From a virus, in the IMG/VR virus record IMGVR_UViG_3300028399_000017, positions 1 through 36,529 of that record: a stretch of DNA of 36,529 nucleotides. The stretch is one strand, 5' to 3'. The translations under genes were made by a program, and so were the position numbers. A model generated the notes under the pieces. It saw nothing but the letters and a program-made list of their open reading frames with translations. It was not told where the DNA came from and did no database searches. This document shows, piece after piece, positions 5,976 through 14,636 of this stretch. Numbering within the stretch: position 1 is the stretch's first letter; each line of letters starts with the position of its first letter.

Positions 5976-7651
5976 TGCTACTCCCTCGGCGCGTTCGTTA
6001 TTCAGAAAAACCTAACGCTCAGGATTTGCCTGAGCTGGATTATGATGATCCGATTAATGATGGGTTGGTTGCGCGGTATCTGTTTAATGATAACGAAGAT
6101 ACGCTACATGATCTGACAGGAAACAGCAATGATGGTGCTCTAACAAACGGCCCGCGATGGTTTAATAGTAGCCGTGGCCCAGCACTATATTTTGACGGCG
6201 TAAATGATTATGTGTTAATAAAAAACAGCCCGTCACTTAACGTCACCAACAAAGTATCTATCTCTGCAACATTTTCGCTAAATTCACTACAGGCAAACGA
6301 AAGGGCCATTGTAAGAAAAGACGACCATTTTGCTCTGGGGCTATTCCCCTCATCAAATTCTATCCGATTTTTAGTTAGAACTAACGCTATCTCGGGATGG
6401 ACTGCTGCCAACGACTACGCGTACACGTTCACTGTCGGCCAGGTGGTGGAATTAGATGCTGTGTATAACGGGAGCGTAATAGAAGTTTTTGTCAACGGGG
6501 AGTCCCTGGGCACGAGGATTGTTACAGGCGATATTGTGGCAAATAGTAATGATGTGTATATAGGACTAAATGCCGGAGGAGGAGGAGGAGGCACACACGC
6601 CACTATGCACGACATTTCAATTTCTGCGAGAGATGTGAGTATAGACGATCTGCGTAGAGACATGTTTTCAGGGATACTCCCCCGCACCCGCAGGATATTG
6701 GTTCCTGTTGGTGCTGGCGCAACAATCGCCACGGCAAATATAGATACCGTAATCCGCCGCCAGAACATCGCTGTTGCTGCCTCAATCGACGCAGCGATCA
6801 GACGCACGGGCGTTAATGTTGGCGCTGAAATTGACGTTATCACACAGAAGGCTGCGGAAATATCTGCGGCGGTTGACGCGGCTGTTAGAGCATCCAGGGC
6901 GTCGTCGTCTAGCATTGATGTTGCGGCACAGTCGTCTGTTTCTGCTGCGACGAGCATTGATGCAGCAATACAGTCTGATGAATCAGAGACCTCTAGTATA
7001 GACGCAGTAATTCGGGCGCAACAGGCGCAAATGGCATCAATCGACGCGGCAATCAGGAAAAGCGCTACGTCAGAATCATCGATGGATATAGCGCTTTCAG
7101 TACTGCGCAATCTATCGTCGTCTGTTGATGTTGTTGCGAAAAAAACGCTCGCGGCATCGTCGGCCATCGACATATACATCACCGGCGGAGCTGGAACAGA
7201 GATTCAGGCAATGATCGATGTTGTTGTCAGAAAGGCCATCGAAATTTCAGCGTCAATTGATGTCGCGTTGTCTGCTGTTGTTGCCGTGTCGTCTAGTGTT
7301 GATATAGCAACGTCGCGGCGCGGTCTGGCGTCGTCATCGAGCGTTGACCTGGCTGCGTTACGGCGGGGGATGTCGGCACCCGCCAGCATAGACGTAGCGG
7401 CGCGCACAGGTCGCGCAGGACAGGCCATGATTGATGCGGTTTTGCGGCAGGCTGGAACGGCGTATACTGCTATTGATGTGGCTGCTAGAGGCGTTGGAAA
7501 TGCTGCGGCGTCGATTGATATATTCGTGACATCCCCAGGGGACGTTAACGTGATATCGTTCATTGATGGCAGCGTGAGAATATATCCTGTGATGTCGGGC
7601 GAGCCTTCAGCGTATCCTGCGATGTCCGGGGATGTGAAAATACTAAATTAG
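5975..7651 (+). CDS. LamG-domain fibre/adhesin-like protein with 14-residue repeats
   Basis: A 558-residue protein. Residues about 25-230 form a LamG/concanavalin-A-like lectin domain (YLFNDNEDTLHDLTGNSNDG, ALYFDGVNDYVLI). Residues 255-535 consist of about 19 tandem 14-15-residue units of the form S-I-D-A-x-I followed by small residues. The C terminus ends with two similar short motifs (PVMSG, PAMSG). Lectin plus repetitive shaft suggests a host-binding fibre or surface adhesin. It is transcribed opposite to the main tail operon, which carries a separate tail fibre gene at 8719-10089. The start codon overlaps the preceding stop. Confidence 0.72.
   Translation: MLLPRRVRYSEKPNAQDLPELDYDDPINDGLVARYLFNDNEDTLHDLTGNSNDGALTNGPRWFNSSRGPALYFDGVNDYVLIKNSPSLNVTNKVSISATFSLNSLQANERAIVRKDDHFALGLFPSSNSIRFLVRTNAISGWTAANDYAYTFTVGQVVELDAVYNGSVIEVFVNGESLGTRIVTGDIVANSNDVYIGLNAGGGGGGTHATMHDISISARDVSIDDLRRDMFSGILPRTRRILVPVGAGATIATANIDTVIRRQNIAVAASIDAAIRRTGVNVGAEIDVITQKAAEISAAVDAAVRASRASSSSIDVAAQSSVSAATSIDAAIQSDESETSSIDAVIRAQQAQMASIDAAIRKSATSESSMDIALSVLRNLSSSVDVVAKKTLAASSAIDIYITGGAGTEIQAMIDVVVRKAIEISASIDVALSAVVAVSSSVDIATSRRGLASSSSVDLAALRRGMSAPASIDVAARTGRAGQAMIDAVLRQAGTAYTAIDVAARGVGNAAASIDIFVTSPGDVNVISFIDGSVRIYPVMSGEPSAYPAMSGDVKILN
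6737..7580 (+). repeat. Protein-coding repeat tract (about 42 nt per unit)
   Basis: The tract encodes about 19 units with the core [SAM]-[IVM]-D-[AVI]-x-[IAV] every 14 or 15 residues. The nucleotide sequence is diverged between units while the residue pattern is kept, so the array is old and selected at the protein level. The pattern recalls a beta-solenoid or triple beta-spiral shaft. Confidence 0.75.
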
Positions 7652-7661
7652 AGGTCATGTT

Positions 7662-8153
7662 ATGCCCGCAACAGTAACGATTAATGAGAAAAATGGTGTT
7701 GGTGAAGTGGCCACCGACAAAACTCTGGGAGCTATCCGCTATCAGTCTATCGATTCTGCGGCCGTCGATCTCAACAACCCGATTGACATCCCCGCAGCCG
7801 GTTCTGTTTTCTCGTTCCAGAAATATTTGAGAGCGACCGCAGGCGGAACTTTTACTCAGCTGTCTAACGCGAGATTCTATACCGGTGGTGCCGGTGATGC
7901 ATTCTCGGCAGGCATTGATACATGGGTTAAGGCGGTCGCGGCATATGCGACACCGGTCCAGGAAACAGACTCCGCGACATACGCGGACATGTTTAGTTAC
8001 ACAAGCGCCGCGCCGTTGAGCCTTGGTGCTGGCCCGTTTACATCACTGGGCGAATTCGGCGATTACGTTGTTTCGGCTGCCGAGGTGTCATCAACTGCAA
8101 GTAGCGGCGTCGAGACAGCAAAGACGATCACTTTCGGATGGGATGAAATCTAG
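7662..8153 (+). CDS. Hypothetical virion protein, 163 aa
   Basis: A 163-residue Ala/Gly/Ser/Thr-rich protein with the beta-rich composition of virion accessory proteins (GAIRYQSIDSAAVDLNNPIDIPAAGS). No catalytic motif or membrane segment is present. It lies eleven bases after the LamG gene, with GAGG before its ATG, and four bases before the next small gene. The cluster suggests a co-expressed set of fibre or decoration proteins. The family is not recognised. Confidence 0.55.
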   Translation: MPATVTINEKNGVGEVATDKTLGAIRYQSIDSAAVDLNNPIDIPAAGSVFSFQKYLRATAGGTFTQLSNARFYTGGAGDAFSAGIDTWVKAVAAYATPVQETDSATYADMFSYTSAAPLSLGAGPFTSLGEFGDYVVSAAEVSSTASSGVETAKTITFGWDEI

Positions 8154-8156
8154 CAA

Positions 8157-8381
8157 ATGTTCGAAATAGAACAGGGCGATATTCCTACCGCCGTGCGTGA
8201 TGGTGTCGCCGTGTCTGTGCTGAACGGCGGCACCATGATGCATCGCCGAGCGATCAGAAAACATCTGGATACCGGCGTCACCGAGCGCATAAACTGGCTC
8301 ATGTGCGAGCTGAACGGCGTCAGGCTGTATATCACCGAGGACAACAACATCATCATGACGACAGAGGATTTCAACCCGTGA
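8157..8381 (+). CDS. Small hypothetical phage protein, 74 aa
   Basis: A 74-residue protein (MFEIEQGDIPTAVRDGVAVSVLNGG...) without a recognised domain. Its stop overlaps the GTG start of the next gene (GTGA), so the two are probably translated together. It is part of the rightward virion accessory cluster. Small proteins at this position often assist fibre assembly or attachment; this is inference only. Confidence 0.55.
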   Translation: MFEIEQGDIPTAVRDGVAVSVLNGGTMMHRRAIRKHLDTGVTERINWLMCELNGVRLYITEDNNIIMTTEDFNP

Positions 8382-8722
8382 GATTTGTTTTGCCCCTGAA
8401 CAGTCATGGTGTTGCCGAGCTGTCAGGCCTGCTCGATAAACGAAAAAAAATCGACGGAATATCGGGGTCCTATCTCAACGACGCCAACGTTACCGCGACG
8501 ATTTTAGATGCTGCTGGTGTCGAGGTTGCTGGCCAAAACTGGCCACTTCAGATGCCGTATGTTGCAGGATCATACGGCACCTATCGCGGCGTTGTTGAAG
8601 ACGATCTGGAGGTCAACGAAAATACGGATTACACAGCCAAAGTAGTCGTCATCGTAACAATCGACGGCGATATCTTCAGGCGCGAATTTTATGTGACTGT
8701 TGAGTTCTCGCGATGTGATTAG
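8378..8722 (+). CDS. Hypothetical virion accessory protein, 114 aa
   Basis: The GTG start at 8378 gives MRFVLPLNSHGVAELSGLLDKRK; the longer open frame from 8303 only overlaps the previous gene. Residues 30-110 look like an immunoglobulin-like beta-sandwich (VTATILDAAGVEVAGQNWPLQM, then YRGVVEDDLEVNENTDYTAKVVV). This resembles small head or tail surface proteins. It is the last gene of the rightward operon and meets the leftward tail fibre gene tail-to-tail, with a four-base overlap and no clear terminator. Confidence 0.55.
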   Translation: MRFVLPLNSHGVAELSGLLDKRKKIDGISGSYLNDANVTATILDAAGVEVAGQNWPLQMPYVAGSYGTYRGVVEDDLEVNENTDYTAKVVVIVTIDGDIFRREFYVTVEFSRCD

Positions 8723-10089
8723 TTGTATTCTGCGTCGATTTCGATAGTTGCAGGTATCGGATTGCCTGATGTCAGTGCCAGCATGCCACCCTCGCCAGAG
8801 GTTAGAGGGGCGGAGACTATCGATATCGTAATGTTCGCTCGATCCCTCTGCACGTCCCAGATAGAAACAGTGTCCGCCGCGTCAACAACATAATTTATTC
8901 CGGGCACTTTTATCGTCAAATCATCGTTTTTAACGTTCACAGAAATATTTGATGTATTCTCCTCTCTGATTGTTCGTTTTTCAGAGAATTTCAGCATGGC
9001 ATTGAATGTTGGCGCGCCTCCGCAAAACCCCGCTGCTATGTATGAGTTAGCGCCAACAATTTTCTCGTAATAATACCTGCAATCACGCAGCATCTCATCA
9101 AGCGTGCGGTCCTCGAATGACGTAGCGAACGCACCCTCCTCGAACTGCCATTCGTCAATTGTTATCGAGTACGGAATTGTTGTGTATGGCGGAAATCTAA
9201 CGGCAACAGACAGATAGCTCTGCCCCTCCGACGGGACTGCGCCATCAGTTGATGGGATCAGAACGTTTTCTATTGTGTGTGTTTGGTAATCCAGGCCCGG
9301 CTGGATATCAATAGTGCCGATGGGTATTTCTGTTCCAACCAGCTCTATTCCCTGCGGACACTGTAGCGCAACGATAGTTACAGTTAGAACGCCAGAACCA
9401 CCATGCCTGCATCGCATCGAGAATGACGCCTGTTTTCCGTTGAATTTATGGAAATCAGATATACGCTCTTCAATCTGATATTGCCCGGCACTTTGTGAGA
9501 ACTCCAGCGCATATTCGTTTTCGCGATCTGACTGAGTACGACTAACGCTGACACCGTTTGCAGCGGGGTCTGAATCAAGTTTCACAACCCGAATTCTGTC
9601 TGCCGTGTACCAGCTATTGCTAAAATCTCCAGCACCCTCGTCGAACAGAGTTTCACGCTGCCAAACCGCGAATTTAGGGTTCATAAAAGCGTTTTTTCGC
9701 CCGCCTGCGCCACCAATAAATTTGGGCCTCCAGACAAACGTCGTATCGCCCACTGGGTCTACTATTGTAGAGTCAGGGCCGTTTGGCCATATTGCCTCAT
9801 ATGCAGCGCCGTCACTACCTATTACGCCCCCCCCGGCAGGATAGTTAACGTCCGTGCGATACGGCAAAAACGCATGCTCCTGCACCCATTTTAGCGCCAG
9901 CGTCACGTCGTTTTTGAACTGGTTTTCAACAAGTCGATCAACGTCCTTTTTGTTCGGATCGCCATCTGGCAGTTCGTAATCTGGCGTCCATCCCTCGGAG
10001 TAGCTAGCAGACCCGTCGACCTGCGGATCATCAGGAATCGGGGATTTATCACCAGTGTTGGCGAATGGGATTTTAAAATATTTTGACAT
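8719..10089 (-). CDS. Tail fibre protein
   Basis: A 456-residue protein. The N terminus (MSKYFKIPFANTGDKSPIPDD) with a helical segment (DPNKKDVDRLVENQFKNDVTLALKWV) fits attachment to the baseplate. Residues about 130-350 form a carbohydrate-binding-like beta-sandwich. The stretch ATSFEDRTLDEMLRDCRYYYEK (about 325-346) is the motif that commonly closes this domain in phage fibres. It is the promoter-distal end of the late tail operon, directly after the DUF2612-type gene. It probably binds the host surface. The other candidate adhesin, the LamG protein, is on the opposite strand. Confidence 0.8.
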   Translation of the reverse strand: MSKYFKIPFANTGDKSPIPDDPQVDGSASYSEGWTPDYELPDGDPNKKDVDRLVENQFKNDVTLALKWVQEHAFLPYRTDVNYPAGGGVIGSDGAAYEAIWPNGPDSTIVDPVGDTTFVWRPKFIGGAGGRKNAFMNPKFAVWQRETLFDEGAGDFSNSWYTADRIRVVKLDSDPAANGVSVSRTQSDRENEYALEFSQSAGQYQIEERISDFHKFNGKQASFSMRCRHGGSGVLTVTIVALQCPQGIELVGTEIPIGTIDIQPGLDYQTHTIENVLIPSTDGAVPSEGQSYLSVAVRFPPYTTIPYSITIDEWQFEEGAFATSFEDRTLDEMLRDCRYYYEKIVGANSYIAAGFCGGAPTFNAMLKFSEKRTIREENTSNISVNVKNDDLTIKVPGINYVVDAADTVSIWDVQRDRANITISIVSAPLTSGEGGMLALTSGNPIPATIEIDAEYN

Positions 10090-10090
10090 G

Positions 10091-10705
10091 CTATTCTCCG
10101 CTGTCGAAATCTATGATCATCGGGACGGACGCAGGGCGTGGAAGAAGGTCGTTTTCCTCGATGACTGCGATCATTTCCTGCGACGGTTTCGGGTAGATAT
10201 TGTACTGAATCCAGATGCCAAATCCATCCAGATAAAACTCATTCAATCTGACATCAACGCTCATGTAACCATTCATGACGCTATCAACTATTCTGCTACT
10301 CTCTATCAGCGTCGGTCGGCAAATCATTTTGTAATATTTCAACTGAAGGGCGGCGCGGGCCTCGTCGGGAAGAAGTGTATTTTTTGCAGTGCTCGGTGCG
10401 AAGTTTCCATTGTTGAAATTTTTTCTGTTTGGTCCAAATCCAAACCGATCAGCAGAAACAACCGTGTTGTCCTCGGCAATTATCAGCGGCAAATCGAGAA
10501 TGATTGACCACACATTCAGGCCGAAAATATTGGCTGTTCGCAGGTCGAAAACATCGGTTAGCCAGTTCGTCCAGAAATCGCGGTTCAGCGCATCAATTGC
10601 CTGCTGTTTGTTTTGAATTATTTTCTGAAGTGCAGCCGCGTCCCCGTGACGCCACAAAATCGCCCTCATCACATCAATGGAAAAATCGAACGCTTGAACG
10701 CTCAT
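10091..10705 (-). CDS. Baseplate/tail-fibre connector, DUF2612-like
   Basis: A 204-residue protein with the features of the DUF2612 family: a length near 200, a NKQQAIDALNRDFWTNWLTDVFDLRTANIFGL-type N-terminal region and GFGPNRKNFNNGNF around residues 88-101. Genes of this family follow the gpJ-like baseplate gene in many phages with DUF3383 sheaths, and the product links baseplate to fibres. The start codon overlaps the stop of the gpJ-like gene by four bases. Confidence 0.7.
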   Translation of the reverse strand: MSVQAFDFSIDVMRAILWRHGDAAALQKIIQNKQQAIDALNRDFWTNWLTDVFDLRTANIFGLNVWSIILDLPLIIAEDNTVVSADRFGFGPNRKNFNNGNFAPSTAKNTLLPDEARAALQLKYYKMICRPTLIESSRIVDSVMNGYMSVDVRLNEFYLDGFGIWIQYNIYPKPSQEMIAVIEENDLLPRPASVPMIIDFDSGE

Positions 10706-11916
10706 GACACAACCGTAAATATCAGGTTTTCGGTTGTTGTCGCGATCTGATTTATGGCAATCGGCACTTCAGTTGCAACGAATGTTGAGCCGTCCGTCGA
10801 TAGCCCAACGTTTTTGATGAAAATATCCGGCGTAGATAGATTTATTGCGCTGGCAATTTCAAACGGGCTTGCACTTGCACCAATAACAAACCCGCGCTCT
10901 CCGTCGATGTTGCCGTTGACGTAATCCATCACAGCCGCTTCTATTACGCTGCTGGGGTTCGATACGGATGTTGGCGCGATTGTGACCCTGATGTAAACCT
11001 GGACCTGAGCGGGTCGATCAAAATATATGGGTGTCGTTAGCTCTTGCCCTGACGTCGGGTCAGTGATCGTAGTTGCTACGCTGCCGTTCGTTCTCGCGCC
11101 AGAGAATTTTTTAGATGCGATTGCGAACGCGATATCGTAATCAATGCCGCCGTCAACACACACGTAAATCGATTGCGACTTCATCGTGATGCCGTCAACA
11201 ACGTCCTCAACGGGGAGCGTATTTTCCCTGAATGACATACTCCTGACGCCGGGCAACGCGGACACTGCGGCAAAAATCGCCTCGGGCGTTCCCGTGCCCT
11301 GAAGCGCCAGAACATCACGTCGATGATTTCTCAATGAGTTGTCGCTCTGCTGCGTCAGCCCTAGTGTTGCTGATACTGTATTTGTTATCGTCTCCCAGCC
11401 GACCGGGGCACCCTGCCCAACAGTATTCAGGTCTCCTGCGGGCGCGGGTATGGGGCCATTCTCAACAGAAACAAACGCGACTGATCCCTGCCCTGCGGCG
11501 TCCAGAGTCACGTCGGCGGTAGATACGAACTCGTCGCCTGCCACTGTTGTTGCGATGCTGCCCGCAGGAATTAAGGTGCCTGGCGCCCCGGTCAAATCAG
11601 GGGCTACTGAAAACGTTGATGGAGACGCTAGCCTTCGACCACCTGTGATCGCGTATGACAGAGCCATGATCGCATCGAGAAACGGGCCACCGGCATGATT
11701 GGGGTTGATTTGGTTGGCCAGTTTCGAGTTGTTCTCAGCAATGCCGGTGCGCGAGATCACTTCAGCATTAACTATCACACCGCCGGGCGATCCGTCACTC
11801 AGGTCAACATCGGGATTACCGAGCGCTAGACGAATCTCGTTTTCGACCTCTGATTTTGTTGTCGTCGTGTCAGGGATCACGGTCCCGCTGAGGTCTATGT
11901 AGTCATACACTGCCAT
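10702..11916 (-). CDS. Baseplate J-like protein
   Basis: A 404-residue protein of the baseplate gpJ/gp6 wedge family. It has the typical N-terminal helix (SEVENEIRLALGNPDVDLSDGSPGGVIV), the segment NPNHAGGPFLDAIMALSYAITGGRR, and the downstream SDNSLRNHRRDVLALQGTGTPEAI with the ALPGV that follows in this family. It forms the wedge ring around the hub and contracts with the sheath. The C-terminal half is beta-rich. It overlaps its neighbours on both sides, as expected in a tightly packed baseplate operon. Confidence 0.88.
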   Translation of the reverse strand: MAVYDYIDLSGTVIPDTTTTKSEVENEIRLALGNPDVDLSDGSPGGVIVNAEVISRTGIAENNSKLANQINPNHAGGPFLDAIMALSYAITGGRRLASPSTFSVAPDLTGAPGTLIPAGSIATTVAGDEFVSTADVTLDAAGQGSVAFVSVENGPIPAPAGDLNTVGQGAPVGWETITNTVSATLGLTQQSDNSLRNHRRDVLALQGTGTPEAIFAAVSALPGVRSMSFRENTLPVEDVVDGITMKSQSIYVCVDGGIDYDIAFAIASKKFSGARTNGSVATTITDPTSGQELTTPIYFDRPAQVQVYIRVTIAPTSVSNPSSVIEAAVMDYVNGNIDGERGFVIGASASPFEIASAINLSTPDIFIKNVGLSTDGSTFVATEVPIAINQIATTTENLIFTVVS

Positions 11917-12253
11917 CTATCTGAGCCTCACCATTTTCTGTTCTGATTGTAGCCTGATATTCTACGCCGTCGCCAACAATCTCGGCGCTGAATTCGACTA
12001 TCTCCGTCACTGTGGGGGTGGCCATTATTTGTTTTCTCGCATAGAACTCAAACTGCTGGAGGTTCGGCGATTTATTCCACACGACAGACGCCGTAGGCAT
12101 GCCCACGTTTGTCGCGTAGATCACCTCCCCCCTCTGTGTCTCAATAGCAGCTTTGGACGCCTGAGCGGCAGCGTCACGCCCGGACAGCATGGCCACCTGG
12201 TTGTCAGTGCCGACGTAGATATCCCGATTCTCGTTTTCTGCGAATGTAATCAT
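11903..12253 (-). CDS. Baseplate wedge protein, gp25/gpW-like by position
   Basis: A 116-residue protein lying between the spike gene and the gpJ-like gene, the usual place of the gp25/gpW lysozyme-like wedge subunit. Visible features are DAAAQASKAAIETQRGEVIYATNVGMP (about 27-53) and a C-terminal beta region ending in IDGSV. The characteristic EPR motif of classical gp25 is absent. I therefore assign it by length, position and general layout, not by a diagnostic motif. It overlaps both neighbours. Confidence 0.6.
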   Translation of the reverse strand: MITFAENENRDIYVGTDNQVAMLSGRDAAAQASKAAIETQRGEVIYATNVGMPTASVVWNKSPNLQQFEFYARKQIMATPTVTEIVEFSAEIVGDGVEYQATIRTENGEAQIDGSV

Positions 12254-12945
12254 GTTGCTGTGTGGTTCGAGCTACCGCCTGTTATCGTTCCCGTGTGGGT
12301 TCCTGCCGATGACCCTGACGACACGATCACCTGGACCGTGTCCCCCAGTCTCGCTATTGGCTGCCCGCCGGTACCACCAAGCGCGGCCGCCCCGGTGATC
12401 TCCGCGTCGCCGTCAATAATGACATTCGGCGCTGTCAATTTCAGTTTATCAGGAAACAGTGAAACGCGAACACTGCCGTCAGTCGATTGAAGGACCGCCG
12501 CCCCCTCATCATCGCTGTTTATGCTGTATCCGGTCATCACGTCGGGAATGAATATGCCGTTGCTGAAATCATGGATGCGCCCCGTTGGCGGCTCGGCCTC
12601 TGCGAATGTTTTCAGGAATTCTGCAATGTCTCGATCAGCGGCCTTTATCCACCCGAGGTCACCGGGCAATATATTGAACGACAAAATGAATCCGCCGCCG
12701 CCGAGGTTCAAAACCGGGATGCTGGCATATTGATTCCTGTCAGCTGCTGAACCATCGGTGGCCACGACCAAAATCTGCGGCTGAACCGTTGCCCTGTTCG
12801 CTGACCTGTCGTATGCGATCACGCGCACAGGAAGCATGTCATCGACCGACGACATTAAGAATTTTCTTAGCACCTGGCGCATTGCGCCGGTCATTTCGCC
12901 CGTCGATTCTGCTGGATTCAGCGATGGCTGCACGTGATCCGTCAT
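12250..12945 (-). CDS. Membrane-puncturing spike (Gp138/gpV-like)
   Basis: A 231-residue protein. Residues about 35-130 form an OB-fold-like N-terminal domain as in Gp138-type spikes (DMLPVRVIAYDRSANRATVQPQI, then NLGGGGFILSFNILPGDLGWI). Residues about 165-231 turn into a beta-helical spike with repetitive short strands (TDGSVRVSLFPDKLKLTAPNVIIDGDAEITG). It caps the tail tip and pierces the outer membrane when the sheath contracts. Its place between hub and wedge genes agrees. Confidence 0.78.
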   Translation of the reverse strand: MTDHVQPSLNPAESTGEMTGAMRQVLRKFLMSSVDDMLPVRVIAYDRSANRATVQPQILVVATDGSAADRNQYASIPVLNLGGGGFILSFNILPGDLGWIKAADRDIAEFLKTFAEAEPPTGRIHDFSNGIFIPDVMTGYSINSDDEGAAVLQSTDGSVRVSLFPDKLKLTAPNVIIDGDAEITGAAALGGTGGQPIARLGDTVQVIVSSGSSAGTHTGTITGGSSNHTAT

Positions 12946-13790
12946 GCGATTATCCCCCCTGCACGCCGGGCTTCAACGATGTAATAAAACGGCTGATCCC
13001 GGCTGCTGATATCAAAACTCAATTTGTAGATTATGTACCTGCCGTTAGTCGCCGGGTAAAATTTACTGTCCAACTCTATTTGTTCGCCGACGCGAATTCG
13101 AGAGCTGAAAAGCACCCTCAGTTTCACGCCAAAATCAGTGAATTCAGGCATCCCGACCATGCCGGTTGCAGCGTCTATCGTGCGGACCTCGCCGGATATC
13201 GGCGCGTTCGTGTCTTTGACAACCAGCGTTTCATCGTCAACAAATACATCGACGCCAGCGGGGCCTGAAAGCTCCGCCAAACGTTCAACCTGTTTTGCTG
13301 CCGCGCCGGTAAACCCATAATTCGGAATCTGGGCCTCAGTAGCAGAGAATTGCAACGTCAGCCCGAGGCTGTCGGCCACTTTTTTAGAGAGCGCGGATAG
13401 TGATGTTTGCGCGCCCCCACTTACAGATATGATCTTCCCTTTATCAAACTGCCCGGTGATCGCCCGAATTTCCGTCCAAATATCCGGCGGCTGTGACAGA
13501 TTGACTAGCGTTATGTCGCCGGAAAATATTCGTGTCGTCCCCGTCGAAACGCGGCCTGCGTCGATGAAGACTTTTTGCCTTTTTCTATTGCGCAAACGGT
13601 TAAAAGGCGACCCCTCTGTTGCCAGAAAATCGCGGGCGCTTTTGGAGATGTTGGCTATTTTTATGATCGTTTCGTTCTGCGTTGCGCTCGCATATTTTGA
13701 CCCCTGGGCAGAGATTGCCAGGCTCTCAAACGTGTGCAGCTCGTCGTTTATCGTGATCCCGACGCTGACGACTCGTGGATCAATTGCCAC
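12942..13790 (-). CDS. Baseplate hub protein (gp27/gpD-like)
   Basis: A 282-residue protein whose layout fits tail hub proteins: an N-terminal beta domain (VVSVGITINDELHTFESLAISA), a middle helical segment (LSALSKKVADSLGLTLQFSATEAQ), and a C-terminal tube-like domain with RIRVGEQIELDSKF. The hub binds the spike trimer encoded next. The start overlaps gene 13780-14100 and the stop overlaps the spike start, so the three are co-translated. Confidence 0.75.
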   Translation of the reverse strand: MAIDPRVVSVGITINDELHTFESLAISAQGSKYASATQNETIIKIANISKSARDFLATEGSPFNRLRNRKRQKVFIDAGRVSTGTTRIFSGDITLVNLSQPPDIWTEIRAITGQFDKGKIISVSGGAQTSLSALSKKVADSLGLTLQFSATEAQIPNYGFTGAAAKQVERLAELSGPAGVDVFVDDETLVVKDTNAPISGEVRTIDAATGMVGMPEFTDFGVKLRVLFSSRIRVGEQIELDSKFYPATNGRYIIYKLSFDISSRDQPFYYIVEARRAGGIIA

Positions 13791-14100
13791 GGAACGCGGC
13801 CATCTCTGCTGCTGTCATGTACGTCATGTACTGCGTTCCGCCGAACTCAGTCCACATCGGAAATTCATCGTCGGCAGTGACTACCATGAAGTTGCCGCCC
13901 GTAGATTCCATGTATCGGTACGGGATCACAGGCGAATTCCCCAGCAGTCTATGGCCAGATATTACGAGCGCATCGTCAATGCGGACATCAATAGCCATCA
14001 TGCCGCCGATATCCACAATACGCAGCTCATAACGCAGCCCGTCGAGCTGTACAGTCAACGATTGACGGGGTATTTTTTCGAGCGGGATTATTTGACTCAT
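13780..14100 (-). CDS. Baseplate plug-like protein
   Basis: A 106-residue beta-rich protein (MSQIIPLEKIPRQSLTVQLDGLRYELRI, then GNFMVVTADDEFPMWTEFGGT). The opening IPLEKIPRQSLTVQLDG and the length near 105 fit the phage baseplate plug family that lies beside the hub gene in this virus group. It would close the channel or stabilise the hub. The ATG overlaps the stop of gene 14100-14636. Confidence 0.68.
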   Translation of the reverse strand: MSQIIPLEKIPRQSLTVQLDGLRYELRIVDIGGMMAIDVRIDDALVISGHRLLGNSPVIPYRYMESTGGNFMVVTADDEFPMWTEFGGTQYMTYMTAAEMAAFRGN

Positions 14101-14636
14101 CAGTAAAATGCCTTGAACAGCGCGCTGCTCTTCTCTTGCTGTGCAGGAGTCGGCGCTTTCGCATCCTGCTGGCCACGGCCAACTGTGCCGGTATCGGAAT
14201 CACTTTCGGGAATAGCGACAATTTCAGACGAAAACTCTTGAGACTCGCGCAACGAGATAGACACGATAACGGCATCGTACATGTCTGGGTCTTCGTCGTG
14301 AGGCATTGACTGGATGTACATTTTTTCATACGAGTCTGTGCGCGTCTGAACGACCAGCTCAGTCTGAGTTAAAAAAATCTGTTTGATCTGTTTGTAGGTA
14401 TCGCGGTACGTTTCCCCGCTGAGCAAAACGTTCAACGTGATTTCTATGGGAAGAATAATAACGTGGTCGGTTCGTGTCGCGCCGCTTTCGAGCGGATGCG
14501 TAAAAAACGTGGAGTCCATTTTGATCGCCGCTTTGATCGGGACGCCCTCGGGAAACACCTGGTTGAACACGACATCGAACACGCCGACAACATCAACCGC
14601 CGGAGTTGGAATCAGATTTGACAGGCTGATTGTCAC
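14100..14636 (-). CDS. Dit-like/DUF6046-type baseplate protein
   Basis: A 178-residue protein placed between the tape measure and hub genes. The N-terminal segment (LSNLIPTPAVDVVGVFDVVFNQVFP), the middle basic and polar strands and MYDAVIVSISLRESQEF fit the distal tail or Dit-like domain proteins of sheath-bearing phages. The C terminus (about 140-178) is low-complexity with Q, T and D. It probably links the tube end to the hub. Its ATG overlaps the tape measure stop. Confidence 0.62.
   Translation of the reverse strand: MTISLSNLIPTPAVDVVGVFDVVFNQVFPEGVPIKAAIKMDSTFFTHPLESGATRTDHVIILPIEITLNVLLSGETYRDTYKQIKQIFLTQTELVVQTRTDSYEKMYIQSMPHDEDPDMYDAVIVSISLRESQEFSSEIVAIPESDSDTGTVGRGQQDAKAPTPAQQEKSSALFKAFY

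Noticed and set aside
6415-7182. Long minus-strand frame opposite the LamG repeats
   Set aside because: It is the antisense shadow of the repeated SID units, with low-complexity composition.
8150-8407. Minus-strand frame opposite the small virion genes
   Set aside because: The plus strand carries two coupled genes here, and this frame lacks a start signal.
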